This document shows positions 7,999 through 17,324 of a DNA stretch of 64,000 bases, in pieces (position 1 is the stretch's first letter; every line of letters begins with the position of its first letter). The position numbers and the translations under genes were made by a program. Where the stretch lies: contig NZ_JACHEP010000001.1 of the NCBI RefSeq assembly GCF_014201465.1, positions 42,833 through 106,832 on the forward strand. Reading direction: 5' to 3'. Origin of the DNA: Anoxybacteroides tepidamans. Lineage in GTDB: Bacteria > Bacillota > Bacilli > Bacillales > Anoxybacillaceae. The notes under the pieces were generated by a model. The model did not search any database. It was not told where the DNA came from and worked only from the letters and a program-made list of their open reading frames with translations.

Positions 7999-9207
7999 TT
8001 ACTTAAGATATGATTTGTTCCGCAATCCTGTCCGGCGAACAAAAGCATCTACTTTTACTTTCACTTGAAGACGTGGAAAATAACGTTCGTTCCATGTTTT
8101 TTTCATTTGTTTCCATTCGTCAGGGTACGAACGATGGATGACTTCTCCAAATCCAAAAATATCACTTTTTTCCTGTTGAACGCGTTGAATCGCTTTTTGG
8201 ACTTCTTTTTGTATTTCTTTTTCTATTTTTTCCTCAAGTTTGGCAATTTGTGTTGGGTTTGTTAAATCGAATGGAACGAGTGTTTCTCCTACATCTCCTT
8301 CCGCTTCAATAAATACGGAAATAACAGGAGTTCCTTTGTTCATCTGAGCGATGACTTTCGTTTTTGCCCGCATCACCTTATACACGACCGCTTCTTTTTT
8401 TTGTTCCCAATCAACACTAAGCGCCGTTTGCCGAATTTTATTTAAAACCCATAAAACACCGCGCGCGTCTTCTCCCGAAATCCAGCCAATGAGTTTTCCT
8501 TTTTTAAAGACGGCCAGCTCATCTGCGTGAAGTTTTGCATATGGCTCGATCGATTGTACATTTTTTTGTTGTTTTCCTGTGTTTTTATTTCCCTCTAAAC
8601 GAAAACTGCTCATCACCACTTCTTTTCCTGTTAGAGAAAGAGCTTCGATTATTTCTCCTGCATGAACATCGAGGTTTTCCCCCCATATTTTTTCCGTCAT
8701 TTGCAATGTTTTAATGATTTGACTTGCTGGGATTTTATCGATCGGAGTAAGCACCGACAACAATTCTTCTGCCGTTTGTTTACGAGCAACAACGACAGTG
8801 GCAGTCGTTCGAAATTGTGGATTTCGCTCAATGGCATCAAACACGTCCATAATTCCTTCCTTTGCTAATTCCTCTCCAATCACTACAAGATTCGTATGGG
8901 CATAATATACAAGGCGAGATATTTTTTTCGAACCTTTTCGGCTTGCCTCTACTAAGTTGTCGCCTGTTGCAGTATATAAAGTGACAGGAATGCCGCCGCT
9001 TCCCCCGCCTCTTTGTGTTGCCCCCGCGACGTTTCCTGGGTTCACGACTTGAAATGTTTCCACATATTTTCCGTCTTCTGTTTTATCAAGTCCTACCGCA
9101 ATGACAAATGCTAAATCAGTTAACTCATTTTTGCTCCAACATCCAGAAAGAATCGTGATATGAATGAGTAAAACAACAAGAAAAAGACACCAACGCTTAA
9201 TGGTCAT
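7999..9207 (-). CDS. gerKC: Spore germinant receptor lipoprotein subunit C (GerKC)
   Basis: 402-residue Ger(x)C-family lipoprotein. A lipoprotein signal peptide ends in LSGC with the lipidated Cys at residue 23, and the mature start (WSKNELTDLAFVIAVGLD) is typical of the family. It sits on the outer face of the spore inner membrane with the A and B subunits. The ATG at 9207 overlaps the end of the A gene by 11 bases (ATGACCATTAA) and has GAAGGGG upstream, so translation is probably coupled. There are 17 bases before gerKB. Family call is very secure; the paralogue name rests on gene order. Confidence 0.92.
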   Translation of the reverse strand: MTIKRWCLFLVVLLIHITILSGCWSKNELTDLAFVIAVGLDKTEDGKYVETFQVVNPGNVAGATQRGGGSGGIPVTLYTATGDNLVEASRKGSKKISRLVYYAHTNLVVIGEELAKEGIMDVFDAIERNPQFRTTATVVVARKQTAEELLSVLTPIDKIPASQIIKTLQMTEKIWGENLDVHAGEIIEALSLTGKEVVMSSFRLEGNKNTGKQQKNVQSIEPYAKLHADELAVFKKGKLIGWISGEDARGVLWVLNKIRQTALSVDWEQKKEAVVYKVMRAKTKVIAQMNKGTPVISVFIEAEGDVGETLVPFDLTNPTQIAKLEEKIEKEIQKEVQKAIQRVQQEKSDIFGFGEVIHRSYPDEWKQMKKTWNERYFPRLQVKVKVDAFVRRTGLRNKSYLK

Positions 9208-10795
9208 CCCCTTCTTTCTTCGATTCGTTAGGTGGCATAGGACGTTGCTGTTTTCCTTGGCGAATCATATTCGTTTCGTTAATCAAACGAGGTCGTTCTT
9301 TTAATGCCCATATCGGAAAACGAAACAGCGTGTCGCCAATGTTTGTCGGGATTAATGGCGCAAGCGGTGACATATACGGGACACCGAAGGAACGAAGACT
9401 GCATAAATGAAGCGTCATAAAAATGACACCGATCATAATTCCGTAAAGCCCAAATAATGTCGCCAAAAACATTAACAAAAAACGAATTAATCGAGCAGAA
9501 ATCGCAATCGCAAATGACGGTGTTGCAAAACTAGCAATGGCGGTAATCGATACGATAATCACCATCGTTGAAGAAACAATTCCAGCTTCCACTGCAGCTT
9601 GACCAATGACGAGCGCTCCAACAATTGAAACGGCTTGACCAATCGCACGCGGCAGGCGCACTCCTGCTTCCCGTAAAATTTCAAATGTTACTTCCATCAT
9701 AAGCGCTTCGACAAATGCAGGAAATGGCACGGACTCACGTTGAGCAGCGATGGCAATGACTAGCTGAGTTGGAATCATCTCTTGATGAAATGTCGTTAGT
9801 GCAATATACAACGCTGGAGCAATTAATGAAAGAAAGAAAATGAGCACTCGCAAAAGGCGAAGTGCGGTCGCAATATCAAAACGTGCATAATAGTCTTCGA
9901 CCGCTTGGAAAAACTGAATAAATACAGCCGGTGCGACTAGAACAAACGGTGTCCCTTCCACTAAGATGGCGATGCGACCTTCCAAAAGGTTCGCTGCTAC
10001 AATATCCGGTCGTTCAGTATGGTAAATCGTAGGGAATGTTGTGAACGTTTGGTCTTCAATTAGCTGTTCGATATATCCAGATTCAAGAATTGCGTCAATA
10101 TGAATGCGTCGCAATCGGGTTCGTACTTCTTCTACAATTTCATCGTTAGCGATTCCTTTTATATACATGAGCGACACATTCGTTTGCGTTACTTCACCGA
10201 TTGTTATCGCTTCTACCCATAGATTAGGGTTTTTTATACGCCGGCGAATCATCGCTATATTTGTCCCGAGTGATTCTGTGAATCCTTCCCGTGGCCCGCG
10301 AATGGCGAGTTGTGTGCTCGGCTCTTCAATCGCCCGATGTTCTCCACCTTTTGTATCTATGCTTAATGCCTCTGAAACACCGTCAACAAAAAGGAGGGTT
10401 TCTCCAGACATAAGCGACAAAAATAGATGGTTCCATTGTTTCATTCGTCTCATTTTGCCCGCTGCCGCTATTTTTTGCTCTACATATAACAAAGCTTCAT
10501 TTGGCAAACAAGAGGATGGGAAGTCGATTTGGACCACTGACTCAAGCAAAAATTGATAGATCATAGATTCATCGACGATTCCGCTCAAAAAGATGATTGC
10601 AGCTTGAATATTCTTCTCTTTTCCTAGCATAAATCGCCGAATAACAACATCTGTGCTGTTTCCTGTAGTTCGTCGAATCGTTTCGATATTCGCATCAAGT
10701 CGGTTGTCGATCTCTCCCGACGGAACCGTTTGTGCTTGCCCACTTTGTTCATTTATCGTGTTTTTTCGTTTGCTTACCTTCCATTGAAACAGCAT
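9197..10795 (-). CDS. gerKA: Spore germinant receptor subunit A (GerKA)
   Basis: About 532 residues with the GerA architecture: a hydrophilic N-terminal half of about 290 residues, then a membrane domain of about five helices and a short basic tail ending KKEGDDH. Motifs such as PREGFTESL, RTRL and the DIVAANLLEGR-type segment near the first helix are family hallmarks. The A subunit helps form the germinant-gated channel. I chose the ATG at 10795, eight bases after GGAGG, over an in-frame start at 10840. It is first in the gerK operon, expected to be expressed in the forespore under sigma-G. I did not find a convincing sigma-G promoter. Confidence 0.92.
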   Translation of the reverse strand: MLFQWKVSKRKNTINEQSGQAQTVPSGEIDNRLDANIETIRRTTGNSTDVVIRRFMLGKEKNIQAAIIFLSGIVDESMIYQFLLESVVQIDFPSSCLPNEALLYVEQKIAAAGKMRRMKQWNHLFLSLMSGETLLFVDGVSEALSIDTKGGEHRAIEEPSTQLAIRGPREGFTESLGTNIAMIRRRIKNPNLWVEAITIGEVTQTNVSLMYIKGIANDEIVEEVRTRLRRIHIDAILESGYIEQLIEDQTFTTFPTIYHTERPDIVAANLLEGRIAILVEGTPFVLVAPAVFIQFFQAVEDYYARFDIATALRLLRVLIFFLSLIAPALYIALTTFHQEMIPTQLVIAIAAQRESVPFPAFVEALMMEVTFEILREAGVRLPRAIGQAVSIVGALVIGQAAVEAGIVSSTMVIIVSITAIASFATPSFAIAISARLIRFLLMFLATLFGLYGIMIGVIFMTLHLCSLRSFGVPYMSPLAPLIPTNIGDTLFRFPIWALKERPRLINETNMIRQGKQQRPMPPNESKKEGDDH

Positions 10796-10863
10796 CTCTT
10801 CCCCTCCACATTCCGATGACTTATTCATTATGATAAGCAATAACTGAATAAACTATTCAGAAA

Positions 10864-10907
10864 GTGTTAATTAACCAATGAAAACCAACTGTACACTTTT
10901 CTGTCAT
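10864..10907 (+). repeat. Palindromic element family 1, left-end remnant
   Basis: GTGTTAATTAACCAATG and the following bases match the left end of the full copy at 35012, and a CTTTTCTG motif recurs a little further in. The rest of the element is absent. With the right half at 6749-6854 it brackets the gerK operon. Confidence 0.6.
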
Positions 10908-11070
10908 AGTCAGTAAAAAAGCGTGAACTATCCTCATTTTATTTTAATTGGCTAACATAGGCTTATTGCTGAGCTATTCCGCTTTTATAACAGATCCATT
11001 ACAACGATGTATGAAAAACAGCATAAGGAAGAAGCTACAAAAAAGAGGTAAATAAGAGGGAGTGGGCAAC

Positions 11071-11283
11071 ATGAAATTAGTCGTTATTTCTCTCCTCATT
11101 TCAATGTTGTTAGCAGGAATCGCGATCAGCATGAATCGTTTATTAGGAATGAACCTATATCGTTCTGTTATGGGGATTCTTAATCCTTTCAAAGTGATGG
11201 AGCCGATCGAGATCGGGATACTGTTTGGACTGTGGGCGATCGAGATGTTTGTCCTATTTATTCAAAGAAAATCAGAGCAATAA
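11071..11283 (+). CDS. Small membrane protein, unknown function
   Basis: 70-residue protein with two hydrophobic segments (roughly residues 2-20 and 47-63) joined by a short polar stretch, and a charged C-terminus. GAGGGAG lies eight bases before the ATG; a GTG at 11062 is a weaker start. I do not recognise the family. It converges on cadA, sharing a bidirectional hairpin terminator. The 275 bp upstream hold the gerK promoter region and the remnant at 10864. Confidence 0.65.
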   Translation: MKLVVISLLISMLLAGIAISMNRLLGMNLYRSVMGILNPFKVMEPIEIGILFGLWAIEMFVLFIQRKSEQ

Positions 11284-11312
11284 AAAAACCTCCTGCATAG
11301 CAGGAGGTCTAT
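11283..11312 (-). terminator. Bidirectional terminator between small membrane protein and cadA
   Basis: ACCTCCTGC-ATA-GCAGGAGGT forms a 9-bp perfect stem, with seven T on the minus strand after it, right at the cadA stop. The plus-strand T-run is poor. Confidence 0.9.
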
Positions 11313-13411
11313 ACGCGCATCAACCGAAGCGAGTTAAAAAGAACAATTAACGTTGCACCCATATCAGCAAAAATCGCCATCCATAGAGTAAGCCACCCAG
11401 GAACGATCAAAATTAAGGCTAAAAGCTTGAGCAAGAAAGCAAACGAGATGTTTTCTTTAATGATCCGCAATGTTTTGCGGCTTAATTGAATCGCATACGG
11501 CAATTGCTGAAGATCATCGGCCATCAACACAATATCCGCCGTCTCTAGAGCGACATCTGTCCCGGCTTTTCCCATCGCAATGCCGACGTTTGCGGCTGCT
11601 AAGGCAGGAGCATCGTTCACTCCATCTCCTACCATCGCAATCCGGCCATATGTGTTTCTTATTTCTTTGATGATGGAGAGTTTGTCATCAGGAAGCAGTT
11701 CTGCCTTTATTTCTGTGGCACCGACAGCACTGCCAATCGCCTCGCCCGTTGCTTGATTGTCTCCAGTGACCATCACAATTTTTTGAATCCCAGATATGCG
11801 CAGTTGTTGCAAAACAGAAGCTGCATGTTCGCGCGGCTGGTCAGAAAGAGCAATAATCCCTAAAAATTGTTCCGCGTTACCTACTCCTACGACGGTTTTT
11901 CCAGCTTGCTGAAGCGCTCGGATTGTGTCGCGGACTTCCTCCGATAGCAGGCGCTCCGAAAATAAGGCAGGGCTTCCGATATAATACGTCATTCCGTTGA
12001 CAGCTGCCGACGCCCCTTTGCCCGTGATCGAGCGAAAGTCAGTCACTTGCGAATCATCTAGTAAAAGACCTTGTTGTTGCGCTTCCCGCACGATCGCCGC
12101 TGCAAGCGGATGTTGCGAATATTTTTCGATGTGCGCAGCGATTCGTAATAATTCTTCTTCACTGTGATCGTTAAATGTGCGAATGTCTGTTACTTCTGGC
12201 GTTCCTTTTGTCAACGTTCCTGTTTTATCAAAAGCGACCGCTTTAAGCTGTCCTAATTCTTCTAAATACACACCGCCTTTGATAAGCACTCCCCGACGGG
12301 CAGCCTGACCAATTGCGGTCACAATCGCAACCGGTGTGCTAATGACGAGCGCACACGGACAACCGACTACTAATACCGCTAACCCACGATAAATCCACGT
12401 TTTCCAATCCTCTGAAAACAATAATGGTGGCAAAATGGCAACAAGCGCTGCAATCGCCATAATTGCCGGCGTATAATAGCGGGCGAACCGGTCGACAAAC
12501 TGCTGTGAAGGCGCTCGCTCGGCTTGCGCTTCTTCAACAAGATGAATAATTTTCGCAATCGTCGAATCTTCGACTCGTTTGGTGACACGTACATCAAGCG
12601 CTCCTTCTTCATTGAGCGTTCCTGCATATACTTCATCGCCGGCCGTTTTATAAACGGGAATCGATTCACCTGTAATCGCAGCCTCATTGACCGATGATGT
12701 ACCGTGCAAGACAACGCCATCAGCCGCAATTTTTTGCCCTGGTTTCACTACAATGATGTCGTTCACCTCTAAATCATCCACATCGATTTCATACTCGCTA
12801 TTTCCTCTGCGAACGAGCGCTTTTTTCGGCGCGAGATCCATCAAGTGCTGAATCGAACGGCGGGCCCGCTCCATCGAATACCGTTCGAGCGCTTCACTCA
12901 CCGCGAATAAAAATACAACAACCGCTCCTTCTTTCCATTCTCCGATAAGCGCTGCGCCGATAATGGCAATTGTCATGAGTGTTTTCATATCAAAACGAAA
13001 GCGCCATAAATTAGCCAACCCAGCCCGAAATAAATCGTACCCGCCGACAGCAATTGACAAGATAAACGCCCCCATCACAAAGACGTCCGCTTCTCCTTTC
13101 ATCACCGAACCAACATATCCTATGACGAGAAAAAATGCTGAAATAAAAGCAAAGATGTTCGCGCGCTTTTTCCAAAACGGAACGTTTGGAATCTCTTTCC
13201 GTTGTTTTTCAGGAATCACTTGAATGCCATCAAAAGCACCGGCTTTTGCAAGCTGCTCTAGCGTAGCTGCGCCGACGACCGTTAATTTTGCTGCTCCAAA
13301 GTTTACGTGCGCATCTTGGACGGTTTTAATCGCTTTGACGTTTTTTTCAAATTGAGCGGCACAATTTGCACAAGAAAGACCTTGAAGGCGATACACTTGT
13401 TTATTCTCCAC
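11309..13411 (-). CDS. cadA: Heavy-metal P-type ATPase (Zn/Cd/Pb efflux, CadA)
   Basis: About 700 residues. An N-terminal metal-binding domain with LSCANC (Cys 15 and 18) is followed by the P1B-ATPase core: the CPC metal-transport motif in VVGCPCALV, the phosphorylation motif DKTGTLTKG, an HP locus (EKYSQHPLA) and the GDGVNDAPALA hinge. It exports divalent soft metals from the cytoplasm at the cost of ATP. The GTG at 13411 has AAGGAG upstream and overlaps the end of the regulator gene by 11 bases, so it is co-transcribed and probably coupled. The CPC and HP motifs with a CadC partner support Zn/Cd/Pb rather than Cu. Confidence 0.92.
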   Translation of the reverse strand: MENKQVYRLQGLSCANCAAQFEKNVKAIKTVQDAHVNFGAAKLTVVGAATLEQLAKAGAFDGIQVIPEKQRKEIPNVPFWKKRANIFAFISAFFLVIGYVGSVMKGEADVFVMGAFILSIAVGGYDLFRAGLANLWRFRFDMKTLMTIAIIGAALIGEWKEGAVVVFLFAVSEALERYSMERARRSIQHLMDLAPKKALVRRGNSEYEIDVDDLEVNDIIVVKPGQKIAADGVVLHGTSSVNEAAITGESIPVYKTAGDEVYAGTLNEEGALDVRVTKRVEDSTIAKIIHLVEEAQAERAPSQQFVDRFARYYTPAIMAIAALVAILPPLLFSEDWKTWIYRGLAVLVVGCPCALVISTPVAIVTAIGQAARRGVLIKGGVYLEELGQLKAVAFDKTGTLTKGTPEVTDIRTFNDHSEEELLRIAAHIEKYSQHPLAAAIVREAQQQGLLLDDSQVTDFRSITGKGASAAVNGMTYYIGSPALFSERLLSEEVRDTIRALQQAGKTVVGVGNAEQFLGIIALSDQPREHAASVLQQLRISGIQKIVMVTGDNQATGEAIGSAVGATEIKAELLPDDKLSIIKEIRNTYGRIAMVGDGVNDAPALAAANVGIAMGKAGTDVALETADIVLMADDLQQLPYAIQLSRKTLRIIKENISFAFLLKLLALILIVPGWLTLWMAIFADMGATLIVLFNSLRLMRV

Positions 13412-13763
13412 GATTTTCCATCTCCTTCGCATGTACAAGAGCAATCGATACTAATTGATGCACGTGTTCATCTTTTAACGAATAAAACACGAGTTTTCCT
13501 TCTTTCCGATGTTTCGCTAGCCCCATATCGCGAAGAAAGCGCAAATGATGGGAAGCGGTCGCAACGGTCGAGCCGATAATGTTGGCCACATCACAAACGC
13601 ATAACTCTTCTTCGAGCGTAAGCGCATAGGCGATTTTTAACCGTGTGGCATCGGATAATGCTTTAAATAGCTGTTCAACCCCCCTAATCTCCTCGAGGCG
13701 CTGTTTGACTGCATTCACCTTTTCTTCATCAAAGCAAAATACTTCGCACGTATCACGGACCAT
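13401..13763 (-). CDS. cadC: ArsR/SmtB-family metal-sensing repressor (CadC)
   Basis: About 120 residues with a winged helix: the ELCVCDVANII segment has the two Cys of the CadC alpha-3 metal site and the next helix (TVATASHHLRFL) recognises DNA. An N-terminal CEVFCF segment supplies further Cys ligands used by CadC for Cd/Pb. It should release DNA when Cd, Pb or Zn binds. It is first in the operon with cadA. Two in-frame ATGs are adjacent; the one at 13763 is better spaced from GAGG. Two matching inverted repeats flank the promoter. Confidence 0.92.
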   Translation of the reverse strand: MVRDTCEVFCFDEEKVNAVKQRLEEIRGVEQLFKALSDATRLKIAYALTLEEELCVCDVANIIGSTVATASHHLRFLRDMGLAKHRKEGKLVFYSLKDEHVHQLVSIALVHAKEMENRGE

Positions 13764-13771
13764 CATCTCAC

Positions 13772-13856
13772 CTCATTCAAACATTCATTTGAATATAGTA
13801 TATGTGAACATAACGATGCGTGTCAATATATTCAAATGAATATTTGAATGTTTGTA
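13772..13856 (-). promoter_or_regulatory. cad promoter flanked by two CadC operators
   Basis: On the minus strand TTGACA is separated by 18 bp from TATACT. An AT-rich inverted repeat built on ATTCAAATGAAT/ATTTGAAT lies at about 13830-13853, upstream of the -35. A second (ATTCAAATGAATGTTTGAAT) lies at 13776-13797, downstream of the -10. Both match the style of ArsR/SmtB operators. Having two could give looping or stepwise repression. Confidence 0.8.
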
Positions 13857-13858
13857 TT

Positions 13859-13901
13859 AAAAAAGAGATGGACATATCAGACGCCCATCTCTTTTTTGAT
13901 C
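13859..13901 (-). terminator. Terminator of the GntR-ABC operon
   Basis: AAAAAAGAGATGG and CCATCTCTTTTTT form a long stem with T-runs on both strands, just past the stop at 13903. Confidence 0.85.
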
Positions 13902-13902
13902 G

Positions 13903-15891
13903 CTACGGGAGCTGGTTGCGAATAAACGAAGGGAGATGATTTTCTTCGAATACGCTCCAAGCCGGTGCAGATTGATCGGTGCGATAAAAAGCGATAATGT
14001 ATAAGGACGTATCTTTAGAAGGTGTGGTTTTTTGCAAACATTCTTCCAATTGCTTTTTATCGGTAATGCGCAATACGTCTGTTCTTGTTGGCAGTTGTTG
14101 TTGAAATTGAGAATCACTTGTTAGTTCGTGTAACGGTTTTCGCTCTTCATTTTTAACGATGATGGCATATTGAATATCGTCGGCGGTTACCCTTGCTTTG
14201 GAAAGCAATCCTTGTTGGTTAAGCCATATTTCTAACTGGGAATACGATTTTTTCCACGAAAGCTGAATTTGGTCGCCATCGCTTTGCAACAGTTCGATAC
14301 TTCCCCACTCGTTTGTCGGTCCCATCATCTCATCAACCGTTTCACGTTCTAATTCTGTTTTTAGAACCGAAACAAACGCCTCAATTTGTTTTGAATCGGC
14401 TATCACCACTGTTTTTTCAAACGGATAACGTGTCCGGATCGTCACTTGACGAATCGGTGAAACGCCTCTGTCATGAAGCAAAAGATAGTAATTTTTCTTA
14501 TACTCCGTCGACTCCATAATAGATTGATAGAAATGTTTATACGGTTGGAACGGAATCGAATAGGTGCGAATAAGCTTTTCACCGTTTTTCAATTCATAGC
14601 CGATGACGACTTGACGTGTATCGGTGCTTGGAACAACCATCATCGGGCGGTCTTCAATGAGCTGGCGATGGAACAAATAGACGTTTTTTATGTTACTTTT
14701 CGTTTGTAAAAATTGATCAGGCTGAACGTACGCAACATATCCACGCTTGTCCTGCTGCTCGAATCCATACACCGATTCGCCAAAATAAACGCGCTGAATG
14801 TCGCCTAAAGCAGGCTGCCGCTTTTCATATCCAGTAACGTCTAAATGGAGGAGACCCCCAACAATAAGCATCACAGCAACAAAAGCGACATAGCCTTTCC
14901 ATTTGTGGAAGACGCGCCACGTTTTTTCGATAATCGCTTCCGCAACGTAAAATCCGATCAATGAAAACGCTACATAACCAAACAAAATCCAACCGATGCT
15001 TCGTTGCGTTTCTCCAAAATATAACCCGCCAAGCAACATAAAACAAAAAGCGACACCAAATAAAAACACCGGCTGCAATACAGAAAAAGCAAGCGCTTGA
15101 TTTGCCGCTTCGCTATGCCGTTTTTTATACAACCAAATAGATAAGCCACAACATAAAACGATAAAAGCGGCATAACTGATGATTTCTTGTATGGTCAGTG
15201 ACCTCTGTGCTAATTCGATAAAGCGAAAAAACGGAACAATCCGTTCTAAATTTGCGCTCAAGTAGTAATCAGCAGCAAAGCCGGACAACAAATATTTCAT
15301 ATTCATTAAAACAAGAACGGAAATCCCAGCTGGAAACAAAAATAAGATGTAAGCAAACGCCCCTTGCAGCACCGATATTCCTGTGAACATACCGACCCAT
15401 ACACTTGCGGAAAACACGAATAATTCCATCAAAAACATTTCTGCTGTCCAGCGGATGACATCAGCGGTTGAAAAAAGGATGTTGTCAAGCGGCAACATGT
15501 TGCATAACACTGCTGTTAAAAGAGCAGTGAACGCGATCGGAACTATAAGCATCAATATCCCAAACACCATATGCTGAAAAAACAGACTCTCACGCCGAAG
15601 CGGCAAACTATGCATATAATCGGCTGATCTTTTTACTTGCATGTAGCGAAATAAAAAGATTGCCAACAAAACAGGAATCGTAAAGACGACCATCCCTTGA
15701 AAAACGTGAGAAATTTCAAAAACGTTATTCCAATTAGGGGAATAATTCCATTTTCTATTTGTATACGCCATCACGATTCGTAACGGTATTACTGCTAACA
15801 AAACAAGAAGATGGACAATTCCGATCCAGCCGACGTTTCGCAAATTTTGCACGAAAATGGAACGATTATACGACAATATTTTCGATGGCAT
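13903..15891 (-). CDS. ABC-2 type transporter permease with large extracytoplasmic C-terminal region
   Basis: About 662 residues. The N-terminal ~350 residues have multiple membrane helices (ABC-2 permease pattern), and the C-terminal ~300 are mostly hydrophilic and probably external. This matches large GntR-operon permeases often annotated with DUF6449. The ATG at 15891 has GGAGG eight bases upstream and overlaps the ATPase gene by 26 bp. With the ATPase and GntR genes it resembles the B. subtilis ytr system, which responds to cell-envelope stress. The substrate is unknown, and the function could be sensing, flipping or export. Confidence 0.78.
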   Translation of the reverse strand: MPSKILSYNRSIFVQNLRNVGWIGIVHLLVLLAVIPLRIVMAYTNRKWNYSPNWNNVFEISHVFQGMVVFTIPVLLAIFLFRYMQVKRSADYMHSLPLRRESLFFQHMVFGILMLIVPIAFTALLTAVLCNMLPLDNILFSTADVIRWTAEMFLMELFVFSASVWVGMFTGISVLQGAFAYILFLFPAGISVLVLMNMKYLLSGFAADYYLSANLERIVPFFRFIELAQRSLTIQEIISYAAFIVLCCGLSIWLYKKRHSEAANQALAFSVLQPVFLFGVAFCFMLLGGLYFGETQRSIGWILFGYVAFSLIGFYVAEAIIEKTWRVFHKWKGYVAFVAVMLIVGGLLHLDVTGYEKRQPALGDIQRVYFGESVYGFEQQDKRGYVAYVQPDQFLQTKSNIKNVYLFHRQLIEDRPMMVVPSTDTRQVVIGYELKNGEKLIRTYSIPFQPYKHFYQSIMESTEYKKNYYLLLHDRGVSPIRQVTIRTRYPFEKTVVIADSKQIEAFVSVLKTELERETVDEMMGPTNEWGSIELLQSDGDQIQLSWKKSYSQLEIWLNQQGLLSKARVTADDIQYAIIVKNEERKPLHELTSDSQFQQQLPTRTDVLRITDKKQLEECLQKTTPSKDTSLYIIAFYRTDQSAPAWSVFEENHLPSFIRNQLP

Positions 15892-16765
15892 ATCCGATTC
15901 CTCCCATTTCATACACAAAAATTTCTTCTAACGTTAGTGGCAGTACATCAAAAATTACCGGTTCAAACTGGTGAATATACGATTCCACTCGTTCTTTTTG
16001 ACCGCGAACGATGCAAAGAAGGACACTACCGCGCTGTTCTTGATACACGACATGCAGGCCGGTAAGAAACGCAGTGGGAACGCCGCCACGGAACGCCACT
16101 TGAATTTTATGCACGTCCGCTTTCAAGTCGTCCAACTCTTTTTCGACGATGATTTCGCCTTTATGCAAAATACCGATATGATCACAAAGATCTTCGACTT
16201 CACGCAAGTTGTGCGAAGAAATCACGACCGTCATGTTTCGCTCTGCGACATCTTGCACAAGCAAATTTTTCACTTTTTGCCTCATGACCGCATCTAATCC
16301 GTCGAGCGGCTCATCGAGAATCAACACTTCTGGCATGGCGGAAAAAGCGAGCCAAAACGCCGCTTGCCGCTGCATTCCTTTCGACATGCGGTGAATTTTT
16401 TTATGAACATCGATCGGAAAAACGTCTTGCAGCCGCCAAAACCTCTCTTCATTCCAAGAAGGATACACATCTTTATAAAACTGTGCCATTTGCCAAATGG
16501 TCGTTTGCGGAAAAAAGTAAAGCGCATCCGGCAAAAAAATAAGTTTTTGTTTCATCGTGGTATTTTCAAAGATCGGCTCTCCGCCGACGAAAATCTCACC
16601 GCTATCTTGTTTGTAAATACCAGCCATCATTTTTAGTAACGTCGTTTTTCCTGCTCCGTTCGATCCAAGCAGGCCATAAATCGAGCCGCGCTGAATATGG
16701 AGGCTGACATCTTTCACCGCTTCCACATCGGCAAACTCTTTCCGGACGTGACGAACGTCGATCAT
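15866..16765 (-). CDS. ABC transporter ATPase of the GntR-linked system
   Basis: About 299 residues. Walker A is GSNGAGKTT, Walker B VLILDEPLDGLD, and the H-loop is in VISSHNL. The signature region reads MSKGMQRQ in place of LSGGQ, a form common in YtrB-like ATPases. The ATG at 16765 follows GGGGG and overlaps the GntR stop (ATGA), so the three genes are tightly coupled. A longer in-frame extension up to 16855 is inside the regulator gene and is unlikely. It powers the permease encoded next. Confidence 0.85.
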   Translation of the reverse strand: MIDVRHVRKEFADVEAVKDVSLHIQRGSIYGLLGSNGAGKTTLLKMMAGIYKQDSGEIFVGGEPIFENTTMKQKLIFLPDALYFFPQTTIWQMAQFYKDVYPSWNEERFWRLQDVFPIDVHKKIHRMSKGMQRQAAFWLAFSAMPEVLILDEPLDGLDAVMRQKVKNLLVQDVAERNMTVVISSHNLREVEDLCDHIGILHKGEIIVEKELDDLKADVHKIQVAFRGGVPTAFLTGLHVVYQEQRGSVLLCIVRGQKERVESYIHQFEPVIFDVLPLTLEEIFVYEMGGIGYAIENIVV

Positions 16766-17148
16766 CGTTTTTCTTCCCCCTTTACGGTTTGTTCCGCTTT
16801 CTCGACTAATGCTAACAGATCTTCTTTTGCCATCCCGATATAGAGCGCTTCGCACAAAAGTTTGAAAATTTGCTGTTTGATCGTTTCCGCTTTTTCATGA
16901 TTGACGGACGGGGATTGCGGTGCGACAAAGCTTCCTTTTCCTAGGATGGAATAAATGTAACCTTGGTGTTCAAGCTCTCGGTAAGCTTTTTGAATCGTAT
17001 TCGGATTAATCGTTAATTCTTTTGCTAAAAGCCGAACTGATGGCAATTGTTCATTCGGCTTCCACACTTCGTGAATGATCAACTCTTTCATTTTTTCAAC
17101 TAATTGTTCATAAATCGGCTGCCGGCTGCGAATATCAAGCTCAAACAT
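16762..17148 (-). CDS. GntR-family repressor, YtrA subfamily
   Basis: About 128 residues: an N-terminal winged helix (RQPIYEQLVEKM, LPSVRLLAKELTINPNTIQKAYRELE) and a very short C-terminal region, the size and layout of the YtrA subfamily of GntR regulators, which control ABC operons in response to cell-wall antibiotics. AGGAGG precedes the ATG at 17148. An inverted repeat lies in its promoter. It probably represses its own operon (regulator, ATPase, permease). The inducer cannot be told. Confidence 0.87.
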   Translation of the reverse strand: MFELDIRSRQPIYEQLVEKMKELIIHEVWKPNEQLPSVRLLAKELTINPNTIQKAYRELEHQGYIYSILGKGSFVAPQSPSVNHEKAETIKQQIFKLLCEALYIGMAKEDLLALVEKAEQTVKGEEKR

Positions 17149-17179
17149 TCCCCCTCCTCCTTCCATATCAAAGTGTACC

Positions 17180-17206
17180 AACTGTACTAATTATTATAAT
17201 ACAGTT
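17180..17206 (-). promoter_or_regulatory. Candidate YtrA-type operator overlapping the promoter
   Basis: AACTGTA and TACAGTT are separated by exactly 13 bp and overlap a TATAAT box. As I recall, B. subtilis YtrA binds a hexamer inverted repeat with the same 13-bp spacing. Confidence 0.65.
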
Positions 17207-17324
17207 AATTCACAAAAGCAACCGTTTCATGTTCCCTATCTCCATATCAGAAAAACCTATTTTCAATCCACTATCTTTTCGTATAATTAGTATTGTTGAA
17301 TGTTCGTTGATTAGGAGATCAAGT

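Noticed and set aside
10104-10556. 150-residue plus-strand frame inside gerKA
   Set aside because: Antisense shadow of a well-conserved gene; no ribosome site and no domain.
10796-10870. Sigma-G promoter of gerK
   Set aside because: TGAATA and CATAATG are present but 21 bp apart, too far for sigma-G. A small palindrome (CTGAATA/TATTCAG) makes the match possibly accidental.
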